Shown here: piece after piece, positions 8,243 through 16,114 of the stretch
How positions within the stretch are numbered: the first letter of the stretch is position 1
Layout: every line of letters begins with the position of its first letter
Assembly (NCBI GenBank): GCA_035626515.1
Contig: DASPNM010000019.1
Coordinates: forward strand, 248,001 to 312,000
Length of the DNA stretch: 64,000 bases
Direction: 5' to 3'
Source of the DNA: DASPNM01 sp035626515
Lineage (GTDB): Bacteria; Bacteroidota; Bacteroidia; Chitinophagales; Chitinophagaceae
Notes under the pieces: model-generated
Told to the model about the DNA's origin: nothing
What the model saw: the letters and a program-made list of their open reading frames with translations, nothing else
Database searches by the model: none
Program-made: the position numbers and the translations under genes

Positions 8243-9238
8243 TTAAAGATGTTTTTTCCGGTCGGCGATCTTGCTGAGCATGACGCCGAAAAATATGTTT
8301 CGTTGCTTTTCACTGGTCTGACTGATCAGTGTCGATCGCTTCATCAGGTTCTGAAGGTCATCATAACAGGGGTCACAAAAAGTTGCGTCGCGGGTGAACA
8401 GGTAATTCAGCCCGTCGTAGTTCAGGAAGACGGTTTTTGCCCTGTCGGTGATCACCATCACGGTGTTGTCGCCCAGCACTACGCGGTTGTAAAAAAGCCG
8501 GAAATTATCTTTCCTGGTCTCCGGATTTTCGCCGGGCATGAACTTGGTCCCGAACTCCGCCATAGTGCGGATGTGTTCGACTGTGTGTTCGAGCGCTTCG
8601 TATACGAGCCTGATCTCCTTTGCCGAAGAGAACATGCCCGAGTCCTTGTAAAATTCGACCTGGGAGATGGCCGCGTTGATGCATTCGGTATTCCATATCT
8701 CAGTCGACGGGAGTGTATTGTAAACCCTGCTGATCTCTAAACTGGTTTCAACGATGTCGGCGGGGACGCAGTCGGGAGAGAATTCGCTGTCCCGAAACGC
8801 CGGATCCTGAATGATGGTTTTCATCCAGAAAAAGTAACGGAAAGCTATCAGCGGTTCGAAATAGAAATTATGGAAGACGGGCATGTCCTTCGTTCGGTAA
8901 ATGATCTCCCTCTGCATGAAGTTGGTTACCCGCCGCACTTCGTTCAGCAGGTCCTGGAGAAACGCCCGGTAATTGTATCCCTTTTCGCTGACCCGAACGC
9001 TTTCGAAGAGCGTACTTCCTCCGCTAACATGCAGTATCTGGTCGAGGGACAGATTAAAATAGTCGCAGAGTTCGCGGGCTTCTTCCAGCACCAGGGGTGT
9101 TTCCCCCCTGATGCGGCGATAAGCGCTGTCGCTGCTGAGGTGCAGGATGGAAGCGATCTTGTCCACCAGTGAGACCTGCGGGGGCAAGAGCTCTTTCACC
9201 CGGCGGAAGAGGAATTCCTGTGATGTGGCGGCGGGCAT
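8243..9238 (-). CDS. Helix-turn-helix protein with unknown C-terminal domain (paralog 2)
   Basis: 331 residues from ATG 9238. This start is chosen over the in-frame ATG at 9298 because it aligns residue for residue with the start of the neighbouring paralog. The HTH has the same positions (SLVDKIASILHLS, AYRRIRGETPLV, YFNLSLDQILHV). Shared landmarks in the C-terminal domain are AF-YFFWM, a W-E segment near the middle, and NLMKRSTLIS near the end. It is divergent from the secreted-protein gene at 9363 across the repeated upstream element, which makes that element a candidate target of this pair. A TACCTTAC box lies at 9259-9266. Confidence 0.83.
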   Translation of the reverse strand: MPAATSQEFLFRRVKELLPPQVSLVDKIASILHLSSDSAYRRIRGETPLVLEEARELCDYFNLSLDQILHVSGGSTLFESVRVSEKGYNYRAFLQDLLNEVRRVTNFMQREIIYRTKDMPVFHNFYFEPLIAFRYFFWMKTIIQDPAFRDSEFSPDCVPADIVETSLEISRVYNTLPSTEIWNTECINAAISQVEFYKDSGMFSSAKEIRLVYEALEHTVEHIRTMAEFGTKFMPGENPETRKDNFRLFYNRVVLGDNTVMVITDRAKTVFLNYDGLNYLFTRDATFCDPCYDDLQNLMKRSTLISQTSEKQRNIFFGVMLSKIADRKKHL

Positions 9239-9283
9239 GTATTGCCAGGGGATGTCTGGTAAGGTAAAGCAATTTTCCCGGAT

Positions 9284-9330
9284 TTGCAGAAAATGCAAAT
9301 GGCAGCGGCGAAGCTGCGAAATTCAGTTTT
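9284..9330 (+). promoter_or_regulatory. Two-part upstream element, copy B
   Basis: TTGCAGAAAATGCAAAT (9284-9300), a 15-base spacer, then GCGAAATTCA (9316-9325). The left box contains TTGCA-GAAAA-TGCAA. The inverted repeat GCAGC-GGCGAA-GCTGC spans the spacer and the first bases of the right box. Sequence, spacer length and the 25-base distance to the -7 box match copy A at 4198. Confidence 0.55.
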
Positions 9331-9350
9331 CCGCCGGCGCATTCGGCGGC

Positions 9351-9358
9351 TACCTTGC
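9351..9358 (+). promoter_or_regulatory. Probable -7 box TACCTTGC of the 9363 operon
   Basis: A TAnnTTG core ends five bases before ATG 9363. It sits 25 bases after the right box of the upstream element, as in copy A. A leaderless or nearly leaderless mRNA is expected. Confidence 0.45.
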
Positions 9359-9362
9359 CTGT

Positions 9363-10025
9363 ATGAAAGCCATAAGAACAGCCAGGCAGTTTGTACATAG
9401 ATTATTCAGCCTCTTGGCGGTCAGGGCGGGGCTTTTTATCCTGGCTGCGGGAATCGGGATAGCCGCTGGCGCCCAATCCCGGGAAACGCGTCCCGTTTAC
9501 GTAACCGTCAAGGTCCGGACCGGGAATGGGACCACGGAGGCTTTTTTACGGGGGTTCACCGCAGACAGTATACTGCTCTGGGGAAAGGACTATCGCTTCA
9601 GTCTCGGTGGGTCGTATTACCGCCCCGACAGTACCGAATTGATCGCAATGCATTACTCGGGATTGCGGTCTGTAAAGTTCACGCTGCGGTCTCCGCCCTC
9701 AACGCTTCAGCAAATTTTTGGGGCGGCAAATCTCCTGACCATCGGCGTCGACGCCACAAGCTGGACCGGAAATGTTCTTCTGGAAATGTGGATGGGCATT
9801 GAAATCGGCGAACTCTTGCTTACACTACCGCGGGCCGGGGCCCGGTACATATTGAATGGAGATTCCGTACTGTTCCGGCAAATGATTCACGGACTATTCG
9901 AGGCGAAGAAATCCAACAATACGGAAGATAAACCAATTCAACATGAGACTATTAACGCTGTCGACACTTCTGCTGCTTTCAGCTATCGGGTACGGACAGG
10001 AGGGCCTGTTTCTTCGGCTGTATAA
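9363..10025 (+). CDS. Hypothetical exported protein
   Basis: 220 residues from ATG 9363, supported by the adjacent promoter box. A signal peptide (FILAAGIGIAAGAQ) is preceded by a basic stretch. The mature part starts with a beta-rich segment (VYVTVKVRTGNGTTEAFLRGFTADSILL) of the same kind as GYLIETTDSSLILKSSGKL in the next protein, so the two may be distant paralogs. There is no recognised family. The last 83 bases overlap the start of the next gene in another frame. This is unusually long and could mean the original stop was lost. Confidence 0.65.
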   Translation: MKAIRTARQFVHRLFSLLAVRAGLFILAAGIGIAAGAQSRETRPVYVTVKVRTGNGTTEAFLRGFTADSILLWGKDYRFSLGGSYYRPDSTELIAMHYSGLRSVKFTLRSPPSTLQQIFGAANLLTIGVDATSWTGNVLLEMWMGIEIGELLLTLPRAGARYILNGDSVLFRQMIHGLFEAKKSNNTEDKPIQHETINAVDTSAAFSYRVRTGGPVSSAV

Positions 10026-10422
10026 CGAAAACGGGAAAAAATTTCAGACCGGCTACCTGATCGAAACTACAGACAGCTCCCTGATACTGAAAAGTAGCGG
10101 GAAGCTCAAAGAGATTCCTGTCACAGAGATCAGCCAACTGCGACTCCGGAGGTCTTTTGGACACATCGTGCTGATTTCGGTTTTGGCCGGCGGAACCGCG
10201 ATGGCTATTGCGGGCGCGGGCTCAGCTGATCCCGACAATTGGATTCTTCCCATGACCGTTGCGGAAGGACTGATTGCAGGCTTTTTGCTGGGTGGCGGAA
10301 CAGCACTTGCGCCGGGTGCGCTGATCTCCGCGGCCCGGAAACGGCCGGTATTTGAAGTTCGTCGTGATCCCCAAAAATGGAAGGAGTTGCGCCTACAGCT
10401 TCAAAGGTTTCTCTTAGAATGA
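9943..10422 (+). CDS. Hypothetical exported membrane protein
   Basis: 159 residues with a signal peptide (MRLLTLSTLLLLSAIGYGQ). A small beta domain follows (TGYLIETTDSSLILKS, then EIPVTEISQLRLRR), then two hydrophobic glycine-rich segments forming a likely membrane hairpin, and a charged C-terminus. The layout resembles the paralogs at 4978 and 5384 with a beta domain added. The function is unknown. It overlaps the preceding gene by 83 bases. Confidence 0.72.
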   Translation: MRLLTLSTLLLLSAIGYGQEGLFLRLYNENGKKFQTGYLIETTDSSLILKSSGKLKEIPVTEISQLRLRRSFGHIVLISVLAGGTAMAIAGAGSADPDNWILPMTVAEGLIAGFLLGGGTALAPGALISAARKRPVFEVRRDPQKWKELRLQLQRFLLE

Positions 10423-10441
10423 AGGATCGAAAAACTCACAG

Positions 10442-10506
10442 TTGTGAAAACTAAAATTCTCCGCAAAAAACAACAGGTGTTATTTTCACAAAAAGCAAGC
10501 ACCTGT
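10442..10506 (+). promoter_or_regulatory. Interleaved inverted repeats before the start codon (possible pseudoknot)
   Basis: TTGTGAAAA (10442-10450) pairs perfectly with TTTTCACAA (10483-10491). ACAGGTG (10473-10479) pairs perfectly with CACCTGT (10500-10506), which touches the ATG at 10507. The arms interleave, so both stems can form together only as an H-type pseudoknot (9 bp and 7 bp, loops 22, 3 and 8). The function is inferred from position only. Confidence 0.35.
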
Positions 10507-11037
10507 ATGCGTCTGCTGCTTTTACTCTTCCTGGGCATTCCATTGGCTGCTGGCGCGCAGCCTGCTGAAACTATAAGTGTTTATGTGGGGGGCGGCCACC
10601 TGAGCTCAACCTATCGCAGCAGCACATCGAAGGGACTCACCGCTTCCAAACTGGATCCGGGGCACCATCGGTGCCTGGTGCTGAACATGGGAGTGCAATG
10701 GAAAATGGGGCAGAACTGGCGGGTTGGACCCATGGCCAGTTATGATCACTACGGGACGCAGTTTCGTACACTGGAATTTGATGTCTGGAATTTTCTGATT
10801 CGCGTGGACCGTATCTGGAAGCGGAGCGACCGGTGCAGTTTTTACTCCGGCTTTGCGGCAGGCGTGAGCAACTGGCGATTTGAGGAAAACAACAAACAAA
10901 AGGAGCGCAGGCTGCAACCCGCGACGCAGTTCTATCTGGCAGGAGCAAATCTTCATCTCAAAGGGATTTCATTCGAAGGTCACCTGGGGTGGGGAGTATC
11001 CGGACTGCTGGGCCTGGCCGCCCGATTTCCACTTTGA
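10507..11037 (+). CDS. Probable outer-membrane beta-barrel protein
   Basis: 176 residues from ATG 10507, which opens directly into a signal peptide (MRLLLLLFLGIPLAAGAQ). A GTG at 10444 would place the upstream inverted repeats inside the coding region and put 21 charged residues before the signal, so it is less likely. The mature protein has alternating strands with aromatic ends (GVQWKMGQNWRVGPMASYDHYG, WNFLIRVDRIWK) typical of small beta-barrels. No specific family is recognised. Confidence 0.7.
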   Translation: MRLLLLLFLGIPLAAGAQPAETISVYVGGGHLSSTYRSSTSKGLTASKLDPGHHRCLVLNMGVQWKMGQNWRVGPMASYDHYGTQFRTLEFDVWNFLIRVDRIWKRSDRCSFYSGFAAGVSNWRFEENNKQKERRLQPATQFYLAGANLHLKGISFEGHLGWGVSGLLGLAARFPL

Positions 11038-11094
11038 ATCCGGTCAAAAAAAACCCGGGCTTCGGGAAAATATCCTAATTATGTAATTTGGATA

Positions 11095-11102
11095 TATCTT
11101 TG
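11095..11102 (+). promoter_or_regulatory. -7 box TATCTTTG of the PorT-like gene
   Basis: An exact TAnnTTTG, 40 bases before ATG 11143, in an otherwise AT-rich gap. Confidence 0.55.
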
Positions 11103-11142
11103 AACCGGCCTGCATCGCGCGCGGCACACCAAAATAACTGTT

Positions 11143-11793
11143 ATGAAAAAATCGATCTTTTCCCTGGTTATTTTCTCGCTTTGCTTTTCCATACAGGCGT
11201 TTTCCCAAAAGACCCGGGTGGGCATTTCCGGCGGGGTGACCATCTCCAATATGAACAGCAGGGTGAACGACATGAAACAAACCGGCAACAGCCTGACCGG
11301 GTTTATGGCCACGATGCTGATTGAAAGCCCGATCTCTTCTCATCTGGCCTTTCAGCCGCATATCGCTTATGTTCGTAAAGGAATGAAAGTTAAACCCGCG
11401 GTAGCCAATCCTCCGGCCGACACGAGCATCCAGTTGCGCTATGTCGACCTGCCGATGAATTTGGTTTACACGGCAGGCAAGACCTGGAAGTTCTATATCG
11501 GCGGGGGCCCGCTCGTGAGCTTTAATCTGCCCTCAAAACGGGTAGTTGAAACCGGCGGCACCAAGAGCGACAGCGAGATCAACTTCGGAACGGAAGCCAC
11601 CGATCATTATCGCGGGGTCGACTGGGGCGTGAACGGGCTCGCGGGCATCCGCCTGAAAAACGGATTTTTCGTTTCGGTCAATTATTCCCAGGGACTGCGC
11701 AATCTCATGGTAAATCGTTCCAAAGATTCCAAAATAAACAACAACTATGCGGGCATCCAGATCGGCTACCTGTTTTCCAACAACAGCAAATAG
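11143..11793 (+). CDS. PorT-family outer-membrane beta-barrel protein
   Basis: 216 residues with a signal peptide ending AFSQ. The rest is an eight-strand-type barrel: TRVGISGGVTISNMN at the first strand, AFQPHIAYVRKGMK, a conserved LRYVDLPMNLVY strand, FYIGGGPLVSFNL, and a closing NNYAGIQIGYLF. This is the pattern of the OMP_b-brl_2/PorT-like group common in Bacteroidota. The original PorT belongs to the type IX secretion system, but most family members have no assigned job, so no symbol is given. A terminator follows. Confidence 0.83.
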   Translation: MKKSIFSLVIFSLCFSIQAFSQKTRVGISGGVTISNMNSRVNDMKQTGNSLTGFMATMLIESPISSHLAFQPHIAYVRKGMKVKPAVANPPADTSIQLRYVDLPMNLVYTAGKTWKFYIGGGPLVSFNLPSKRVVETGGTKSDSEINFGTEATDHYRGVDWGVNGLAGIRLKNGFFVSVNYSQGLRNLMVNRSKDSKINNNYAGIQIGYLFSNNSK

Positions 11794-11814
11794 CTTCTTT
11801 TAAGTTTCACCGGT

Positions 11815-11840
11815 CCCCTCTTGCCGAGGGGATTTTTTTT
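11815..11840 (+). terminator. Intrinsic terminator after the PorT-like gene
   Basis: Stem CCCCTC (11815-11820) and GAGGGG (11826-11831) with a five-base loop, then A and eight T residues (11833-11840). Confidence 0.85.
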
Positions 11841-11877
11841 GCGGTGAACAGCGCTGGCTTGTAATGCGGCTAACCAG

Positions 11878-11885
11878 TAACTTTG
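11878..11885 (+). promoter_or_regulatory. -7 box TAACTTTG of lysS
   Basis: An exact TAnnTTTG. A TTG codon in frame with lysS falls inside this box and therefore cannot be the start. The next candidate, TTG 11907, lies 21 bases downstream. Confidence 0.6.
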
Positions 11886-11906
11886 CCTGCTTTCAAAAAC
11901 TCACCA

Positions 11907-13427
11907 TTGAACACTGCGCATCTGTCGGAACAGGAAGTCATCCGCCGCGAAAAGCTGGCGGAGTTGATCATGATGGGGATCGAACCTTATCCGGCTCCGT
12001 TGTACCCGGTGAATGCGCACGCCGCTCAGATCAAAGAGGAATTTACCGGGGAAAAGCAAGATCACTTTGCTGATGTTTGCATCGCGGGGCGGATCATGAG
12101 CGTGCGCGACATGGGTAAGGCGAACTTCGCCGTGCTCCAGGACGCAACCGGGAAGATCCAGGTTTACATCCGGCGTGATGACCTCTGCCCGGGCGAGGAT
12201 AAAACGCTTTACGATATTGTATGGAAAAAGCTGCTTGATATCGGGGACATCATCGGCGTGCGGGGTTTTGTTTTCAAAACAAAAACAGGCGAGATTTCGG
12301 TACACGTAAAGGAGCTTCGCCTGTTATGCAAATCGTTGCGTCCCCTCCCGATCGTAAAAGAGGCCGAGGGGCAAACCTTTGATGCGGTGACCGACCCGGA
12401 ATTCCGCTACCGCCAGCGCTATGCAGACCTGATCATCAACCCGTCGGTAAAAGAAGTATTTATCAAGCGCACCCGGCTTTACAACTCGATGCGGGAGTTC
12501 CTGAATCAGCAGGGGGCTCTCGAAGTGGATACTCCTGTGCTGCAGGTGATCCCCGGAGGCGCTGCGGCCCGGCCTTTCGTCACTCATCACAACGCGCTCG
12601 ATGTTCCTTTCTACCTGCGGATCGCAAACGAACTTTATTTGAAGCGGCTCATCGTCGGCGGCTTCGACTGGGTATATGAGTTCAGCCGCAATTTCCGCAA
12701 TGAGGGAATGGACCGCACGCACAATCCCGAGTTCACCATACTCGAATTTTACGTCGCGTATAAGGATTATCTCTGGATGATGGAAACCACAGAGCAATTG
12801 CTCGAGAAAGCGGCGGTGGATGTTTGCGGCACGACCGATGTAACCGTGGGTGGAGAGATCATTTCGTTTCGCGCGCCCTATCGCCGCGTCACCATTTACG
12901 AGGCGATCCGTGAGCACACGGGTTTGGAGGTGGAGGCAATGAACGAGGAACAGCTGCGTGCCGCATGCAGAAGATTGCATCTCGAAATCGACGATACTAT
13001 GGGAAGGGCCAAGCTGATCGACGAGATCTTCGGCAAGGCCTGCGAGCCCCATTTCATCCAGCCCACCTTCATCATAGACTATCCCGTGGACATGAGCCCG
13101 CTCACCAAAAAGCACCGCAGCAAGGACCAGCTCGTGGAACGGTTCGAACTCATCATCAACGGCAGGGAGATTGCGAACGCTTACAGCGAGCTGAACGATC
13201 CGGTGGATCAGCGGGAGCGGTTTGAGGAGCAGGCGAAGCTGCTGGAGCGCGGCGACATCGAGGCCATGTTCATTGACCACGATTTCCTGCGCGCGCTTGA
13301 ATACGGCATGCCGCCGACCGCCGGCATCGGTTTTGGTATGGACCGGCTCTGCATGCTGCTTACCGATCAGCCTTCAATACAGGACGTGCTGCTGTTTCCG
13401 CAAATGCGTCCCGAGAAAACCGACTAA
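11907..13427 (+). CDS. lysS: Lysine--tRNA ligase (class II)
   Basis: Charges tRNA-Lys with lysine in the cytoplasm. The N-terminal OB-fold anticodon-binding domain is followed by a class II catalytic core with motif 2 (FRNEGMDRTHNPEFT) and motif 3 (GIGFGMDRLCMLL). With the chosen start TTG 11907 the protein has 506 residues and begins LSEQEVIRREKLAEL a few residues in, as bacterial LysS does. No ATG is available near this point. The stop overlaps the stop of the convergent dehydrogenase gene by four bases. Confidence 0.95.
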   Translation: MNTAHLSEQEVIRREKLAELIMMGIEPYPAPLYPVNAHAAQIKEEFTGEKQDHFADVCIAGRIMSVRDMGKANFAVLQDATGKIQVYIRRDDLCPGEDKTLYDIVWKKLLDIGDIIGVRGFVFKTKTGEISVHVKELRLLCKSLRPLPIVKEAEGQTFDAVTDPEFRYRQRYADLIINPSVKEVFIKRTRLYNSMREFLNQQGALEVDTPVLQVIPGGAAARPFVTHHNALDVPFYLRIANELYLKRLIVGGFDWVYEFSRNFRNEGMDRTHNPEFTILEFYVAYKDYLWMMETTEQLLEKAAVDVCGTTDVTVGGEIISFRAPYRRVTIYEAIREHTGLEVEAMNEEQLRAACRRLHLEIDDTMGRAKLIDEIFGKACEPHFIQPTFIIDYPVDMSPLTKKHRSKDQLVERFELIINGREIANAYSELNDPVDQRERFEEQAKLLERGDIEAMFIDHDFLRALEYGMPPTAGIGFGMDRLCMLLTDQPSIQDVLLFPQMRPEKTD

Positions 13428-14245
13428 TCCACGAATAAATCGGTATAGAGTTTTCCCCCTTCGACTACCGCGTATGCGCTGAGGTCGGTGATTCCTTCGG
13501 AGGCGAGCACTTCTTCGTCAATAAAAAAATTGCCCGAACAGCCGGAGGATTTTCGACGCAGAATATAAAAGGCTGCGTCCGCCACAATTTGCGGACTTCT
13601 GCTCATGCGCGCCAGCGCCTCGCCTCCCAGCAGGTTTCTCACCGCGGCCGTATCGATTGTCGTTCGCGGCCACAGGGAATTGGCGGCGATCTTGTCCGCC
13701 CTGAATTCTTCAGCCCAGCCCAGCGTCATCATGCTCATACTGTATTTGCTGATCGTGTAGGCCACGTGAGCGCGAAACCATTTTGGATTCAGATTCAGCG
13801 CCGGGGAAAGTGTAAGGATGTGAGGATTTGCCGCGCGTTTCAGGTAAGGGATGCAGGCGCGGGTGACGAAAAAGGTGCCGCGGACGTTGATGTCGTGCAT
13901 CAGGCCGAAGTGTTTCGTTTCTGTTTGCTCCGTTCCGGTAAGGCTGATCGCGGAGGCGTTGTTTACCACGATGTCTATGCCGCCGAAATGCTCCGCGGCT
14001 TTCTGCACAGCTGCGTTTATCTGTTCTTCAAAACGGATGTCACACTGTACGGGCAAGGCGCCCCCGCCAGCCGCTTCGATCTCTGCGGCGGCGGAGAAAA
14101 TAGTGCCACCGAGCTTGCTGTTCTCTTCTACGCTCTTGGCGAGGATCACAATATTCGCGTGCTCTCTTGCCAACCGTACAGCGATTGCCTTTCCGATACC
14201 TCTTGAAGCACCCGTGACCAGCACAGTTTTGCCCGAAAGCGACAT
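13424..14245 (-). CDS. Short-chain dehydrogenase/reductase (HSDL2-like)
   Basis: 273 residues with the SDR hallmarks: TGASRGIGKAIA for NAD(P) binding at about 11-22, NNAS near 95, and the active-site pattern YTISK. The long insertion between the first two strands (KSVEENSKLGGTIFSAAAEIE) and the later NSLWPRTTIDTAAVRNLLGG are typical of the hydroxysteroid-dehydrogenase-like protein 2 group, which is linked to fatty-acid metabolism. The substrate is unknown. The likely promoter is weak (TATCTTCA about 20 bases upstream). Confidence 0.86.
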   Translation of the reverse strand: MSLSGKTVLVTGASRGIGKAIAVRLAREHANIVILAKSVEENSKLGGTIFSAAAEIEAAGGGALPVQCDIRFEEQINAAVQKAAEHFGGIDIVVNNASAISLTGTEQTETKHFGLMHDINVRGTFFVTRACIPYLKRAANPHILTLSPALNLNPKWFRAHVAYTISKYSMSMMTLGWAEEFRADKIAANSLWPRTTIDTAAVRNLLGGEALARMSRSPQIVADAAFYILRRKSSGCSGNFFIDEEVLASEGITDLSAYAVVEGGKLYTDLFVD

Positions 14246-14487
14246 GGATCTGATTTACAGGTGAAGATAGGCAAAGCCTTGATTGAGATTAAGCCACCCT
14301 GCCGTAATTCTACTGGAATCCCCGCCGTTTTTACTCGCTGTTTTCTAGGAAATTACCTCTATGAAAGAAGAGACTGAGAGGTTATTTTTGAATCAACAAG
14401 TCCCGTGAAATCTAATATCCAATAACGAAGAACCAACCGGCCAACGATTTTGGAACCCTCAAGAGACCAATATTTTTGGCAGCATGA

Positions 14488-14508
14488 AAAGCCCCATTTC
14501 GGGGCTTT
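14488..14508 (-). terminator. Intrinsic terminator after the aldo/keto reductase
   Basis: AAAGCCCC and GGGGCTTT pair around a short loop, directly downstream of the minus-strand stop at 14516. T residues follow on the minus strand and also weakly on the plus strand. Confidence 0.75.
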
Positions 14509-14515
14509 CTCATTT

Positions 14516-15505
14516 TTAGTGCTCAGGTAAAACGGGCTTTGTTTGAACGATGTCTTCGATCCGGCTCATCACTTCAGCGGTGAGCTTCTCTTTTTCCGCA
14601 AGCGAACCCAGGTTTTCCAACAATTGGTCTCTTCTTGTTGCACCGAGAATTGCGGTCGTGACGTCGGGGTTCCGGATGCACCAGGCAATGCTAAGCTGCG
14701 GCAACGTCATCTCCAGCTCCGCGGCAAGCGTTCCAAGTTGTTTCACTTTGTCAAGTAAAGAGTCCTTCATCCACCGATCGCGCAGCCAGTCGAATCCGGC
14801 AATCGCGAAACGGGTCCCCTCGGGTATTCCCCCGATGTATTTTCCGGTCAGCAATCCGGAAGCCAGCGGACTCCAGATCGTAGTCCCCATCCCGACCGTG
14901 CGAAAGACCATGAGAAACTCATTTTCCATCTTCTGTCTTTCGAAGAGATTGTACTGAGGCTGTTCTACCACGGGACCGATCAGGCCATACTGTTGGGCGA
15001 CGCGATGCGCTTCCATGATCTCAACGCCGCTCCATTCACTGGTTCCCCAGTAGAGGATCTTTCCCTGCTGGATCAGCTGGTGCATCGTCCACACGGTTTC
15101 TTCGATCGGCGTGGATTTGTCGGGGCGATGACAGAAATAAAGATCGAGGTAATCCAACTGTAACCGCTGCAACGCTTCGTGGCACGCTTCAACAAGATGT
15201 TTTCTGCTGAGCCCTGTCTGGTTGGGTTTGTTGTGCTTTCCGCGCCATCCCCAGAAAGCTTTGGAAGAGACCGTATATGAAGTCCGGTCCCAGCCTTTCT
15301 TTTTCAGCACCCGGCCCATCATTTTTTCACTCTCGCCCAGCGCATACACTTCCGCATTGTCGAAAAAATTCACGCCTGCATCATAGGCAATGCTCATCAA
15401 CTCGTCGGCGGTATTGTCATCAATCTGCTTGTGAAAGCTTACCCAGCTTCCAAACGAAAGTACGCTCAGCTGCAGTCCGGACTTTCCCATGCGGCGGTAT
15501 TCCAT
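14516..15505 (-). CDS. Aldo/keto reductase (voltage-gated K+ channel beta-subunit-like)
   Basis: 329 residues from ATG 15505 (MEYRRMGKSG), the usual beginning of this subgroup. A second ATG at 15541 directly follows the stop of the upstream gene and would add 12 residues. The catalytic tetrad is visible: D and Y in FFDNAEVYALGESE, K in VSSKAFWGW, and H in LYFCHRPD. NADPH contacts come from the WSPLASGLLTGKY and TAILGATRRDQL segments. It probably reduces aldehydes or ketones, but the physiological substrate is unknown. It is the last gene of the coaX-lptC run. Confidence 0.88.
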   Translation of the reverse strand: MEYRRMGKSGLQLSVLSFGSWVSFHKQIDDNTADELMSIAYDAGVNFFDNAEVYALGESEKMMGRVLKKKGWDRTSYTVSSKAFWGWRGKHNKPNQTGLSRKHLVEACHEALQRLQLDYLDLYFCHRPDKSTPIEETVWTMHQLIQQGKILYWGTSEWSGVEIMEAHRVAQQYGLIGPVVEQPQYNLFERQKMENEFLMVFRTVGMGTTIWSPLASGLLTGKYIGGIPEGTRFAIAGFDWLRDRWMKDSLLDKVKQLGTLAAELEMTLPQLSIAWCIRNPDVTTAILGATRRDQLLENLGSLAEKEKLTAEVMSRIEDIVQTKPVLPEH

Positions 15506-15541
15506 GTGATCTGTTATTTCTGTTGATCCCGAAATTCCCAT

Positions 15542-16114
15542 TTATTTCGGAAACCCGGATTCCGGCACCTGCACCGTGCCGGTAGGGTACTTGAAAGTAA
15601 TGCTGCTCAGGTCCTGCGTTGCTTCGAGTCCCTTTCCACCGTAAATGCTTTTGTCGCGGGCGCGGTACTCGGCATACTTATCGGTATAAAACATTCGCGT
15701 GTTCTGATCCCACCAAAGGTCCGGACTGCGCAGCGTGTCGCCTTTTGCGCTGATCACCACCACGCTGTCGCGCAGGTAAACTTTATTGAGATTCTCCATG
15801 TACTTGCCGTACCGGCTGTCCAGGTAAGTTTCAACGCGGTTGTTCGCGTCGAAGAAATCCACGTGCAGGGACCTGGGAAACTCTACATACAGCGTATCGG
15901 AGAAAACACGGACCATGTACGGGGCACGCAACCTCGCTCTCATTTTTCCATCCTGGCTAAGGTAGCTTTCGATATCGCGTCCTTCTTCCTTCATCTGCAC
16001 CTGCCCGGTGAGGGCACGCACCTGTTTTTCGTCGTTCTCGCAGGAGGCAAGAAAAAAGCAGCCGCTGATCAGGGCTGCCGCAAAAAAAATTTTTTTCAGA
16101 ATCCGGAGCATCAA
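15542..16114 (-). CDS. lptC: LptC-like LPS export periplasmic protein
   Basis: 190 residues with a lipoprotein-type signal (FFLASC, C25), the usual form in Bacteroidota rather than the membrane-anchored enterobacterial form. The beta-jellyroll core shows the LptC pattern: ARLRAPYMVRVFSDTLYVEFP, ANNRVETYLDSRYGKYMENL and VVVISAKGDTLRSPDLWWDQ. LptC passes LPS from the LptBFG transporter to LptA. The gene overlaps the upstream gene by four bases (ATGA), so it is translationally coupled to it. The order coaX, FadL-like protein, lptC is common in the phylum. Confidence 0.88.
   Translation of the reverse strand: MMLRILKKIFFAAALISGCFFLASCENDEKQVRALTGQVQMKEEGRDIESYLSQDGKMRARLRAPYMVRVFSDTLYVEFPRSLHVDFFDANNRVETYLDSRYGKYMENLNKVYLRDSVVVISAKGDTLRSPDLWWDQNTRMFYTDKYAEYRARDKSIYGGKGLEATQDLSSITFKYPTGTVQVPESGFPK

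Noticed and set aside
7859..8740. Plus-strand open frame of 293 codons across the two HTH genes
   Set aside because: Spans the junction of two well-supported minus-strand genes and encodes no recognisable domain.
11883..11906. TTG 11883 as the start of lysS
   Set aside because: It lies inside the -7 box TAACTTTG and so upstream of the expected transcription start.
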